Assembly: GCA_934045075.1 (NCBI GenBank)
Contig: OW203747.1
Span: forward strand, 10,161,566-10,225,565
From: Yponomeuta sedellus
Lineage: Eukaryota; Arthropoda; Insecta; Lepidoptera; Yponomeutidae
DNA: 64,000 nucleotides
Direction: 5' to 3'
A program made the position numbers and the translations under genes. A model generated the notes under the pieces. It had not been told where the DNA came from. It worked only from the letters and a program-made list of their open reading frames with translations, and ran no database searches. Below, piece by piece: positions 53,413 to 64,000 of the stretch; position 1 is the stretch's first letter, and the number at the start of each line of letters is the position of its first letter.

Positions 53413-54429
53413 GTCTTAACTGAACTTCTGGATTTCTGGGTAGTAACTGTACCTTGAACATAATAAGTTTGTGGAAAACTGTCCCAGGATGTAGCAAAAT
53501 TTTTCGGGATTATTACCTAGTAAGGAAAAGAATTGGAAAGCTTATGGATCTTATGATAACTGCGATATTTCTCCGTCCATCCGTCTATATGTCTGGATCA
53601 AGGATGAAAGACGAGATAGCATAGACTATCTAGTGTGTTTGGTCTATAGGGAAGAGCGGGTGATCGTGCTATTCCACTATAAAGGGAAATTTCCCGCCAG
53701 GCAAATCGTATGCCTGGGGACGGCCAGTCAAACTATTGTTAGTCGGACATTATATTTAGGGTATGTCATTGAAACACACTTTGATTGCGCGATGCAGGAA
53801 AGTTGGAGTTTGTAGTGCGCGCGCAGAGTTGACATGTGCTCGCCACATCACTCCCCTTCAAGACCGTAGCTACGCATAGCTAGGTCTGATAGGAATCGAA
53901 GTCTGTGCTCTTAAGCCTGCAAGTACCAGGAGACCTGAGTCAGGTCTAAGGTTCTTACAGAAATCATTACAATTTTTTCTTTCTCCTCCTGCGGTTAACT
54001 GGGGAAAAATATTTTAGTCATTGAGACCGCCGTATTGTACACTTGTTTGAGTGCAAAATATATTAATAATTATTAATATTACATAAAATAAAATATCTTT
54101 GTAATATGATTAAGGCTGTCTTCTATGAGCCATTCTGTCTCATTGTGGTTATTATTGTAATAAATTTATAAATTTTTAACAAATGTGGTCTGAGAGCTTA
54201 ATGCTTAGTTAAATTACTTACATTTAAGTAATATTTTTTTATTTCTGTAATGGTAATTGAATTTTTCTGTAATAATCTATAATCTATGAAACAAATTTGT
54301 TTTATTAAAAATTAATGAAGCAAAGTTGTTTGATAAATTATTACTATTGGAATCGAAATTTCTCAATCCAAAGCTGTGTTCAAGATAAGAGAAATGTCAA
54401 AAAGTGCAAATAAATAATTATCGTATCTT
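53413..54429. other. Mostly unassigned; one shared segment
   Basis: 53690-53770 ('ttcccgccaggcaaatcgta', 'gttagtcggacattatattt') recurs at 55983-56062 in the same orientation. Nothing else recognised. Confidence 0.35.
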
Positions 54430-54441
54430 ATATATTGAATC

Positions 54442-54917
<476 letters not shown>

Positions 54918-55122
54918 ATATATTGAATCTATATCTATCTATAATCAGCCCACATCAACCCACTGCTGGGCATAGGCCTCATATATAGAATATCCGCAAA
55001 AAATTTTCCTTTAAAGCCTCAGACCACATTTATCAAAAGCAAACTCATTTCATTACTATTACTAATAAAAAATGTGCGAGCGAGACAGCATGCTCTACGT
55101 GAGAACAGTACTATGAAAATTT

Positions 55123-55258
55123 TAAAAAACCTATTCAGAGGCTAAAAATTCCACCCATGCCGGGATTCGAACCCGCAACCTCTGGCTATCAGTGCCGGCG
55201 CTCTTTCCAACTGAGCTAATGGGTGACTCACCGGCATCAGTAAAATTTCGAACCTCTA
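55123..55258 (+). mobile_element. SINE-C, antisense part only
   Basis: Starts at the usual edge (TTTTAAAAAACCTATT), holds the antisense tRNA-like region, stops at 'aatttcgaacctct'; no sense tail seen. Confidence 0.75.
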
Positions 55259-56078
55259 TTTTTTGTTTCATAAACGGGTGAGAAAAAAATATATGATTTT
55301 TTTTATTTGTACCGCCCGTCATCGAGTGGAGTCCTATAAGCTAATATCGGTTAAATCCTTTGAACTACCCCCGTCCCCACAATACCACTTCACTAAAGCC
55401 CCGACAACGTCCCCAACTGTTAACTTCTAGACAAGGGATGTACCGGGCCTAGCCGGAGTTATGGTCCGACAGAGAAGGTGCGGTGCCGTAAATTTTCCAC
55501 TTAATTGCTCAAGGGTTGGGAGAAGCCATAAGCTGTTAGAGAGGATGCATATGGCTATGGGAAAACTTTTTGTAAACCACTGTTACCAGTTGTCTGGCTC
55601 TCAAACAAAGATTCCCTGTGCTATAGATAGCCAATGGCGTTGGCTGGGACTTCTTCTTCTTCTTTGGTCCTTTTACTCCTAGCGGAGCATAGGCCAGCTG
55701 GTGCCGATCGACTTGGCCTCTTAGTCTATTGATCTTTTCCAGGTGATCTACTGGAAACCCGACGGAGGCTAACGACGACCCGGAAGACCGTCCCAGACGT
55801 GGAAGAAATCCTTTCTCTCTGAGACGAAGTATAAGGGAAAAACTCGGCTGGAGCTACCATCCCTAGCCATGAACAGAGTTAAATGGAACGCTCTTGTATC
55901 AGCCCTAGACTCCACGTAGGAGTAAATGGGCCAAACAAGAAGATAAATAGCCAAGCTAATAGTTTAACAACTATTAGGAAAATTTTCCCGCCAGGCAGAT
56001 CGTAAGACTGGGCATGGCCGCTCCAACTGTTGTTCGTCGGACGTTATATTTATGCTTTGTCATGTGAAACATGTGAAG
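55259..56078. other. Unassigned stretch
   Basis: A CTT-repeat at 55650-55665 may be a reverse LINE tail. 55860-55920 has a frame MNRVKWNALVSALDSTWE resembling a LINE C-terminus. 55983-56062 repeats 53690-53770. Confidence 0.35.
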
Positions 56079-56430
56079 CGCTCGTGGCCAATCGAACCGA
56101 GGGATTGTGTTAAGAAACAACAGGCGCGGTCAGGTGCTGGATGGGTGACCATCCCGTGACGACCGCTAGTGGCATTTTTTCCCAATGCTTCCGTGCTTCG
56201 CAAGGCACCTTAAGTAGGTGGCGCCGGCTGCCATCGATAGATAGCAGTCGTTAAGTCTAGTCAGAGAGAGACCTTAGAGCGCCTTGAAAACTTCTCACCG
56301 CAAGACCAGCCACTAGTGTTGTAAGCCTCCACCTATTCGGACTTGGCCCCCGTGGTGGAGTATGGCCTATTCCTCCCTTGGGGACGAGACCCGTACCCCA
56401 TCGGAGGGGACGTAATGGGTTGATGATGAC
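56079..56430 (+). mobile_element. 5S-SINE copy, head a with body b
   Basis: The head has the type-a 'aacaacaggcgcggtcaggt'; the body has type-b 'tgccatcgatagatagcagt' and 'gaaaacttctcaccgcaaga'. It ends in a (GAT)n tail and looks like a mosaic between subfamilies. Confidence 0.8.
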
Positions 56431-56857
56431 GTACAAAATAAATTACGATGTCCCGCCTGCCGAGGTTTAAATTCCAACGGACTCATATCGGTTTTAAGAC
56501 TTTTTTGCTTTATCGTCCCGCCATCTAGCAGTAATGGTAACTACTAGAGCGACCGAGCTAAAACTCAGTCACACCGCTTCCTCTTATTCCTTGCGCCGTC
56601 ACTAGCTCTATAGTTGAGGCGGCCGGTCCTCGAAACACCTCACGCGAGCAATTACGAGTCGAGACAAATGTAAATAGACAATGCCAAACCGAATGCGCAG
56701 GAAATTGCGTTGACTGAAGGCTTTTACTAGAAAATGTATGTGCGTTTTTATCATAGTCGTAGCACATTATTAAATTATTATTATTAAATTCTTTATTGCA
56801 ATAGACCAGCAAAGATTGTACAATTGGCTGGCTTAATACTAAACAGTATTTTCATTT
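56431..56857. other. Unassigned; degenerate LINE tail at the end
   Basis: 56775-56857 ('aaattctttattgcaataga', 'cttaatactaaacagtattt') matches 14340-14420. The rest is not recognised. Confidence 0.35.
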
Positions 56858-57408
56858 CTTATACTCTAAAAGAAGTGTTGTTTTGATCTGATTATTGGGT
56901 GGGAAATGCTGCTTCCCTCCATTGGGAGGGAAAAACTCATTCAAATTACTTCGCACCTAAGGGCCGGAATGAAATTTTAAAATAGAACTACTGTCAGTTG
57001 TGAAGAGTTTTATGTACAAGAAAACTAATAATTAAAAAAAATGCTGCGGCCTTGTAAGTTTCTAAACAGCCAGTGTGATCTTAGCGCAAACTTCTTTGAG
57101 CTGAATAAGCCGGTGAGTTCCGTATTTAAAATTTTAAAAGTCGACATAAATTGCCGGGACACTAATCTGTTATATTATGTATCTGTGACGGAATTCAAAA
57201 AAATAGGTAATACCTTATCTTTTATGCTAAGATTTGAATATTAAAAATGAGTTTTTATTTTCCTTATATTTTAAATGAAAAGTAAAGTGCTTATCACGGG
57301 TAAAAGAATCAATTCTTACTCGGACTACAGCCGCCGTCGCTGCGCTCGGGCTTCTAAATACCTCGGGAATTGATTCTTTCGACCCTCTGTTAACAATCTA
57401 CTATTTAT
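56858..57408 (-). mobile_element. Two-copy element of unknown class (copy 2)
   Basis: Reverse complement of 35077-35628 along its whole length ('gaagagttttatgtacaaga', 'cagccagtgtgatcttagcg', 'gtaaaagaatcaattcttac'). The copies differ by scattered substitutions and small indels. Confidence 0.75.
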
Positions 57409-57967
57409 TCTAGCCAACTAACTTGAGGTGACGAGAAAAAGGTAATTTATCTTTTAAAATTAAATAATATATTAATATGTACACTTATTATAAACATAAT
57501 GAAAATAATTAAACACATATACAGAGATAAATAGTATATACATATGTACATATAAATAAATAGACTTTATTACTATAATATATTTACATACTTACGAATA
57601 GAGACACACATTATTGTTCTGAAGATTTAGGTAGTGTTTCTGATCTCTACTCTAAGCGTTTATTGTATGAAAAATACCCCAAATGACTCGACCATGCATC
57701 TGGCATAGTACTATAACGAACTAACCAACTAATCGAAGCATCGATCCCCTGGGCAAAGGCCTCCCCTTTACTTTATACTCCATCCTCTTCAAGGCCACCT
57801 CTTGCCAACGCGGTAAAAAAGTCGTGAGGTCGTTCAGCCATGTTTGTTTTTGCTCCATCGTAAGAATTTGCGTGTCCCAAAGGGGTACGCCAGGGTTGTC
57901 ATCTCAAGATCAAAGAATCAGACAAGCCGAACTTTTGGGTCTCAAATCCGGATAAGAAAAAATTATA
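57409..57967. other. Unassigned AT-rich stretch
   Basis: Nothing recognised. Confidence 0.3.
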
Positions 57968-57978
57968 AAGAGAAAAAT

Positions 57979-58782
57979 TTAAAAACCTATTTAGAGGCTA
58001 AAAATTCCACCCATGCCGGGATTTGAACCCGCGTCCTCTGGCTATCCGTGCCAGCGCTCTATCCAACTGAGCCAATGGGCGACTCACCGGCATCAGTGAA
58101 ATTTCGAACCTCTTTACACTATTCTCTGTATTACGTACAGGCAGCGACATCTGGCTGAAGTCGATTGCATCACTTACAGCCCCGACCACCTACTTTGCAG
58201 TTAGGTTTTTACATCGGAATGATATCGCTGTACCCACATGATTATACTATTTTTATTTTTAATGCACTAACCCGTGCTAAGGACCACTTTAAAAACCTAT
58301 TAAGAGGCTAAAAACTCCACCCATGCCGGGATTCGAACCCGCGACCTCTGGCTATCCGTGCCAGCGCTGTATCCAACTGAGCCAATGGGCGACTCACCGG
58401 CATCATTGAAATTTCGAACCTCTTTACATTATTCTCTGTATTAAGTACAGGCAGCGACATCTGGCTGAAGTCGATTGCATCACTTACAGACCCGACCACC
58501 TACTTTGCAGTTAGGTTTTTACATCGGAATGATATCTGTACACACATGATTATACTATTTTTATTTTTAATGCACTAACCCGTGCTAAGGACAACTTTAA
58601 AAACCTATTAAGAGGCTAAAAATTCCACCCATGCCGGGATCCGAACCCGCGACCTCTGGCTATCCGTGCCAGCGCTCTATCCAACTGAGCCAATGGGTGA
58701 CTCACCGGATTTTTTAGCCTCTAAATAGGTTTTTAAAGTTGTCCTTAGCACGGGTTAGTGCATTAAAAATAAAAATAGTATG
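57979..58782 (+). mobile_element. SINE-C multimer, 5'-inverted, within one TSD
   Basis: One insertion of 804 bp between AAGAGAAAAAT (57968-57978) and the same at 58783-58793. The left 725 bp is antisense: units of about 310 and 308 bp plus a third partial unit, each with reverse B and A boxes. The right 70 bp is the sense 3' end ('agcctctaaataggttttta', 'cttagcacgggttagtgca', A-rich tail). Confidence 0.85.
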
Positions 58783-58793
58783 AAGAGAAAAAT

Positions 58794-59285
58794 GTCGAAT
58801 AATTCACATGTTTACTAGCCGGATTTTAGTGACCTTCCATTTAGTTGCCAGCCAGCAAATCTCTAATGAAAGTGATTGAATTAAACTTGAACTTGAATTG
58901 AATTGTCCGTCTTCCCGCCTTGCGAGTTCTCCTGTCCATCCTCGAGATTCTTTCATCAATGTCATCGACCTTTATTCGGCCATGATTGGTGACATTGGGT
59001 ACCCAGTCTAGAAGTCTGGAACCTAGCGGTGTGATCAGCCTATTCTTAATACAGCCATCATTCACCTTCATTATTTAGCGAAATGTCTTCTTTCTGATAC
59101 TAGCTGGCTGGAAAAGGGTTAATTCCTTTCGTTCTTTGGAGAATTATCTCACTTCTGATACTGGCTGGCTGCAGAACAAAAACCATGTCAAATGATTCTA
59201 TTGATTTGATGTCGCAAGAATCCGACCAGGTTTCGCTCTGAGCTATCGACGACTCACCATTATTGTATAAGCTTCTACATCTACG
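58794..59285. other. Unassigned stretch
   Basis: 'gatactggctggctgcagaa' is nearly repeated near 59097 and 59157. A 76-codon minus frame at 58841-59071 ('DDIDERISRMDRRTRKAGRR') may be a coding remnant but I cannot name it. Confidence 0.3.
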
Positions 59286-59566
59286 TAGTGAGATGATTTG
59301 TACGGCGTCCAGTGGCATCTTCACTCACACTAGATGGGTGAAGGGACCACTCGAGTGTTGCAATGCCTGGGATATGGTTTTACGTGGTTATTTATGGTTT
59401 ATGACATGAGATGATTTATACAGCGTCCAGTGGCATCTTCACTCACTCTAGAAGGGACCATCTAGTGTGAGTGAAGTCGGTTGCTGCGTGGGATAGTGTA
59501 GGATGGGTTCTAAGATAGTGTAGGCTTGCCCAGCATCTATACCATCCTGACACCTTAGTCAGCCTT
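59286..59566 (-). mobile_element. SINE-B 3' part, rearranged
   Basis: 'agatgatttgtacggcgtcc' recurs near 59408. An inverted scrap of the family ('ccatctagtgtgagtgaag') lies at 59458-59477. Confidence 0.6.
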
Positions 59567-59991
59567 GCATTGTTTTGTCGATGTTTGTATTGCAACCACA
59601 AATTCAAATTGTAGTCACCATGATTAAGCTATATGAATCAGTGCAAAGCTTGGTCGGACTCTTCCGACACAAATTAAGTATGTAAGTACGAGGTAAATAA
59701 ATATTCCATTGTTCACGATTGAATCACCTAAGACTCTTTCCACATTTCTAACAGTACTGACCCCATAATGTAGGGGGGCCGTCCCGTCTCCCATTTGTCA
59801 CCAGGGAAACCTAATAAATGACCTCATCAATTCAAGTGAGGACCTCGCGGTTACAGCTGAAGGCTTAAAGTTGAACGCGTCGAGAATTGTTGGTTTTTTT
59901 TCTCACGAAGGATTCCCTCGTACAAACTTGAGCTTACGCCTGTAAAGGGAGATAGGTGTGCTATTAAATTCTTTTTATTTGTTTTTTCAAA
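59567..59991. other. Unassigned stretch
   Basis: Nothing recognised. Confidence 0.3.
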
Positions 59992-60378
59992 ATGGCAGTC
60001 GTTAAGCCATGCCAAAAGCCTTATGGGCGACTTTATAAGTTTGAGTGATGGAAATCAATCAGTTAAGCAACAACAGGCGCGGTGAGGTGCAGGATGGATG
60101 AACGTCCCGTAACTGCCGCTAGTGGCATTTTTCCGAGCGCTTCCGTGCCTCGCAAGGCACGGTAAGCCGTTGGTGCCGGCTGTCATGTAATGACAGTCTT
60201 TAAGCCATGTCAGAGGCCTTATGGGCGGCTTGATAACTTCTGACAATAAGACATGCCACTGTCTTACAATTCTCCACCAATCCGGACTTAGCCTCCGTGG
60301 TGGAGTATGGCCTAACCTTCCTGCGGTGCAGGAAGAGACCCGTGCCCCAGCAGTGGGGACATACTAGGGTTGATATCA
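59992..60378 (+). mobile_element. 5S-SINE copy with a displaced body piece
   Basis: 60050-60378 is a copy from 'aatcaatcagttaagcaaca' to 'atactagggttgatatc'. 59992-60043 is an extra body piece ('aatggcagtcgttaagccat') placed before it, so two copies are merged here. Confidence 0.8.
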
Positions 60379-60385
60379 ATGTCAT

Positions 60386-60465
60386 TGCTTCTGGTTCCCA
60401 CGACACAGGGTATCCTAATATGGGGCCAGAAGCAATGTAAGTGCCTGTATGTAAATGTTATGTAC
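60386..60465 (+). mobile_element. SINE-A tail fragment
   Basis: 'gacacagggtatcctaatat', 'agaagcaatgtaagtgcctg'. Confidence 0.65.
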
Positions 60466-60727
60466 GAGTTCCCTATCTCTTTCCAAACATGACAGTCTCA
60501 CCCCCTCTGGCTGTAGACAAATGTCAGCCGTATATCTGAGGGAGATTCCGTGTCGCGACATATATTTTTATTTTCTTACGCCATTTGTTTCCATAATCCT
60601 TTTTGGCGCGGAAGTGCCGGGCGCCTAGTTGTAAACAGTGGATTAGGCTGCCGGGTAAATATGGGCGGGTTGTGGCGTGTTCAAATATGAGTCATTTTAA
60701 TTAAATAACTAGATTCGCTCTTACGCC

Positions 60728-61160
60728 GGCTGCCTGAGTGGTCTTAAGCGATCACGAAGGTTAAGGAACATAGGGTGCGCTCAGAGTGCTTAGTGCGATT
60801 TTGACAGATCCAATCGAATAACTTTACTACCGCGTTAATCGAGCATTGAGTAGTGAGTATCAGTAAGTTAACCGTTGGAACAGGCACAACGCTGTCACAG
60901 TACAACTCGCACTCGCGTTTATTCGTGTTTTTGCTGGTAAACGTGTTCACTTCTCAACGTAAACCATTACAACTCGCACTCAGCAATTTTAATTTCCATA
61001 CTTGTCGCTAGGTGGCGCTTCCTCGATGCCATAGAAATATGAGTTTACGTTAACGCGATCGAGTAGTTAAAAAACTCGCACTAAGCACTCAGTGCATGGA
61101 TGGGTGGAGTCTATGACTAACGCTAGTGGCATTTTTCCGAGCGGTTCCGTGCTTCGCAAG
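60728..61160 (+). mobile_element. 5S-SINE type b, split by a MITE
   Basis: 60728-60783 ('gatcacgaaggttaaggaac', 'agggtgcgctca') continues at 61091 ('agtgcatggatgggtgg') to 61160. The gap holds the 307-bp element. Confidence 0.8.
60784..61090. mobile_element. 307-bp MITE-like element (copy 1)
   Basis: Ends GAGTGCTTAGTGCGA and complement. About 97% like 61656-61962 in the parts compared. Host-site comparison suggests a CAG duplication (60782-60784 and 61090-61092). Confidence 0.8.
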
Positions 61161-61235
61161 ATATAAAATGTGTAAAAACAACACAATAAATCCAAGTTCG
61201 AACCCCGTTACGTCATTTGTTCTCTCCAGGTTATA

Positions 61236-61352
61236 GATAGATAGAGAACACTTTATTGTACATAAAAATGGAATCACACAGATATTTCTTACCCCGTGAG
61301 TACTGACAGTGGCCTTATCACTAAAAGTGATCTCTTCTAGACAACCTTTGGA
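61236..61352 (-). mobile_element. LINE tail
   Basis: 'gatagagaacactttattgt', 'gtgatctcttctagacaacc'. Confidence 0.65.
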
Positions 61353-61384
61353 TGAACTAGACTAATGAAATAACAACCAACATT

Positions 61385-61569
61385 TACATACAAGCACATA
61401 CATTGCTTCTGGCCCCACTCTAGGATACCCTGTGTCGTGGGTACCAGAAACAGCGACATCACAAATATGTAAACATCTAAGACCTGGGTTTTTTTGTCCC
61501 CAGCCGGGGATCGAACCTGGGACCTCTCGCATGGTAGGCAGATGCGCTACCGCTGCGCCACGAGGTCGT
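61385..61569 (-). mobile_element. SINE-A copy, full length
   Basis: Reverse tail, reverse B box (GGGGATCGAACCTGGGACC), reverse A box ('atgcgctaccgctgcgcca'). Confidence 0.8.
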
Positions 61570-61655
61570 CACGAAGGTTAATCAACATAGGGCGCGTTCA
61601 GTGCATGGATGCGTGTGCTATGACTAACGCTAGTGGCATTTTTCGTGCTTCGCCA
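61570..61655 (+). mobile_element. 5S-SINE type b head
   Basis: 'cacgaaggttaatcaacata', 'ggcgcgttcagtgcatggat', then body to 'ttcgtgcttcgc', where the second 307-bp element begins. Confidence 0.75.
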
Positions 61656-61962
61656 GAGTGCTTAGTGCGAGTTTGACAGATCCAATCGAATAACTTTACT
61701 ACCGCGTTAATCGAGCATTGAGTAGTGAGTATGAGTAAGTTAACCGTTCGAACTGGCAAAACGCTGTCACAGTACAACTCGCACTCGCGTTTATTCGTGT
61801 TTTGGCTGATAAACGTATTCACTTCTCAACGTAAACCATTACAACTCGCACTCAGCAATTTTAATTTCCATACTTGTCGCTAGGTGGCGCTTCCTCGATG
61901 CCATAGAAATTTGAGTTTACGTTAACGCGATCGAGTAGTTAAAAAACTCGCACTAAGCACTC
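61656..61962. mobile_element. 307-bp MITE-like element (copy 2)
   Basis: Same length and ends as 60784-61090. Both copies are followed downstream by 'caagttcgaaccc' ... 'acgtcattt' (61195 and 61996), so a larger block is shared. Confidence 0.8.
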
Positions 61963-62147
61963 TGATATATGTTTGTGCACATAGCACGAAAAAATTCAAG
62001 TTCGAACCCAGTCACGTCATTTATTCTTTCTAGGTTATCATCAAAATCAGCCGCTGTCGGTCCACTGCTAGACATAGGCCTATGTGAGTCTTTCTTTGTG
62101 ACGTTTCCTTGTTTAATAATAATAACAACTTCCACACAACACCATCA

Positions 62148-62338
62148 CTTGACCTGGTCCCAAACTAGGATACCCTGTGCTATGGTAACCAGGCAAGGAT
62201 ATCACAAACTTGAAAATACACCCAGACTGAGCCCACTTACACAATTGTACGGCGGCCCTCGTGGGTATCGAACCCACAACTTCTGTCTTAGTAGCTAAGC
62301 GCCTAACGGCTTGACCAACGAACCCCTCTGGTTCACTA
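62148..62338 (-). mobile_element. SINE-F copy (reference)
   Basis: Minus strand: head 'ggtcaagccgttaggcgc', B box GGGTTCGATACCCACGAGGG, tail 'ggtatcctagtttgggacca'. Confidence 0.65.
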
Positions 62339-62490
62339 GTTGTGTACCCCACTTACCTCAAATTTTGCAAGCTTTGGGGTCGGTTGTTCTACCAGCGTAA
62401 GTCAACGGTCGTATTCCCTACCAGTAATACTAGTGATACACAGTAGGGTGATTAGTACTACCAGGTGTACTCCTTGGTAGAACTAGTGAC

Positions 62491-62698
62491 TACACTATTT
62501 TTATTTTTAATGCACTAACCCGTGCTAAGGAACAAATTTGTACGTAATACAGAGAATATTGTAAAGAGGTTCGAAATTTCACTGATGTCGTGAGTCGCCC
62601 ATTGGCTCAATTGGTAGAGCGCTGGTACGGATAGCCAGAGGTTGCGGGTTCGAATCCCGGCATGGGTGAAATTTTTAGCCTCTAAATAGGTTTTTAAA
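62491..62698 (-). mobile_element. SINE-C, 5'-inverted, with TSD
   Basis: Flanked by GAACTAGTGAC (62480-62490, 62699-62709). Minus-strand 3' tail on the left ('ctatttttatttttaatgca'), inverted part with the sense tRNA-like region on the right, ending at the constant edge 'aaataggtttttaaa'. Confidence 0.85.
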
Positions 62699-62709
62699 GA
62701 ACTAGTGAC

Positions 62710-63086
62710 CTTGAGGCCTAGACCAACATGGCAGTCCAATATTCTTCTTGTATTCTTAAAGTATTCTTCCTGTCCAAACGTAGCTCTACTTATGTACTTC
62801 AGCAGCAACTTACAGCGTATATTTCCTGGTGAAAGCAATTTTATTTGGGCAGAGTGTAGCAGACATGTTTGTTTATGAATATTTTGACGTGGGGCCCTAC
62901 TCTGGATTTGGTGGCTTCGGTAATAAAAATGTCACTAGTTTTCGGCGTCGCCACCGCTGCCCACTAGGTAAATTAACCCTCGTTAAGGTTGCAGCAAAAT
63001 TAACAGATCGTTCATTTGTGTCCAATTGTAGACTGATACTTTTTTATGCGCTTTGACTAAGAGACCGTTGTGAACAGTAAATTAAC
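62710..63086. other. Unassigned stretch
   Basis: 62710-62740 resembles a SINE-F end ('ggcctagaccaacatggcag'). The rest is not recognised. Confidence 0.3.
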
Positions 63087-63099
63087 ATAAGACTTACAA

Positions 63100-63235
63100 T
63101 TATACTATTTTTATTTTTAATGCACTAACCCGTGCTACCGGGATTCGAACCCGCAACCTCTGGCACGGATAGCCAGAGGTTGCGGGTTCGAATCCCGGCA
63201 TGGGTGAAATTTTTAACCTCTAAATAGGTTTTCAA
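63100..63235 (-). mobile_element. SINE-C, 5'-inverted, with 13-bp TSD and hairpin
   Basis: Flanked by ATAAGACTTACAA (63087-63099, 63236-63248). Reverse 3' tail, a 26-bp reverse B-box segment (63138-63163), a 9-bp loop, and its exact complement (63173-63198), then 'aacctctaaataggtttt'. Confidence 0.85.
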
Positions 63236-63248
63236 ATAAGACTTACAA

Positions 63249-64000
63249 ACCGATAGTAACAGCACATAAGGGTTTAGTTAGATAAGACTGCAATCCTAAA
63301 TAAGAAAACAAATGTTTTCACAATTTTGGCGCTATAGGCCTTAAACTTTAAGTTTATATCTGCAATTTTGGCGATGCGAACCATACTAAATGTCCATGGG
63401 ACTAATTATAGATATAATACGGAATGAGAAACCAAAACGATGGAAGAATAATGAAAATCTAATCGCAATCGACTCAAAATATACCTATATTATGTTTGGT
63501 ACAGCCTAACTGTTGTGTTAGTACTATTGCAGATTAAATATTTGCAATAAATGCAAGTTTATCCTAGGAATCACTTTATATTTTTAGTGACTTGCGATGC
63601 TCATACATCGACCTTTCCCCTGATTTTCATTTAAGAATTCCAGTAATCAAATATGCCAGAATCTATTTGTCTTGTTCTTTTTGAGAAATATGAAGTCACA
63701 GGGATTTTTATGTAATAAGATAAATAGATCATTGAAACGAATGCACGTAAAATTGATGAAAACGCGAATACCTTGTAGGAATCTTTTAATCTGTCTTTTG
63801 CTTGTTTTATAATGACATGGTCCCGTTTTTAAAAAGTAGACAATAATATAAAACGCTATCAAAAAATAAAATACTTAAAAAGGTTGATTGGCCGGTCGGC
63901 AATAGTAATAGATAATTAAACTCAGTGAAATTTTAAATTCATCAGCAGTGGCTTGTAAGAAGCCAGAAAGGTGTAGGTAGTTGTGTAAACAGATCTTGAG
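63249..64000. other. Unassigned AT-rich stretch
   Basis: No gene or repeat family recognised up to the window end. Confidence 0.3.

Noticed and set aside
58021..58100. tRNA-like sequence in antisense
   Set aside because: Part of the SINE-C multimer, present in many other copies.

Overview
The window looks like a repeat-rich, gene-poor stretch of an insect genome, most probably a moth or butterfly. The evidence is the mix of many short retroelement copies carrying pol III internal promoters, truncated non-LTR retrotransposon 3' ends with lepidopteran-style tails, small foldback elements, AT-rich filler and a MULE-type DNA transposon with an animal FLYWCH finger. I see no intact host gene, rRNA gene or CRISPR array. 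The tRNA-like stretches all sit in dispersed repeats, so I call none of them a tRNA gene. The species is an inference; no sequence search was possible.

Region 1 (1-8931) is a head-to-tail array of a MULE transposon with a 2501-bp period: three full-period copies (A, cut by the window edge, B and C) and one copy (D) with a 625-bp internal deletion. Each element has about 100-bp terminal inverted repeats, a 16-bp minisatellite and one minus-strand transposase gene (FLYWCH finger, then MULE DDE domain with a 126-bp intron). The gene carries two homopolymer frameshifts and an in-frame stop. Neighbouring elements are separated by the same 5-7 bp, which also follows the last copy.

Region 2 (8932-64000) is a mosaic of dispersed repeats. 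Names used here: 5S-SINE (head resembles the internal promoter of 5S rRNA; about 32 copies or pieces); SINE-A, -B, -C, -D, -E and -F (tRNA-like heads); L1-like = LINE fragments ending in (GAA)n or (GAT)n; L2-like = LINE fragments with another conserved C-terminus; L3-like = jockey-like C-terminal fragments; 'LINE tail' = 3' ends with an AATAAAG-type signal followed by TATC or TCTT repeats. MITE-like foldback elements occur throughout, several nested in SINEs.

The most informative structures are: the MULE array with its shared spacer; five independent SINE-C insertions, each with its own target-site duplication (TSD) and all with the same 5'-inverted architecture, one of them a multimer; the dense, mosaic 5S-SINE family; a LINE insertion with a clear TSD whose empty site survives in another repeat copy in this window; and a two-copy element of about 550 bp in opposite orientation at 35 kb and 57 kb. 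Stretches marked as unassigned hold nothing I could identify.
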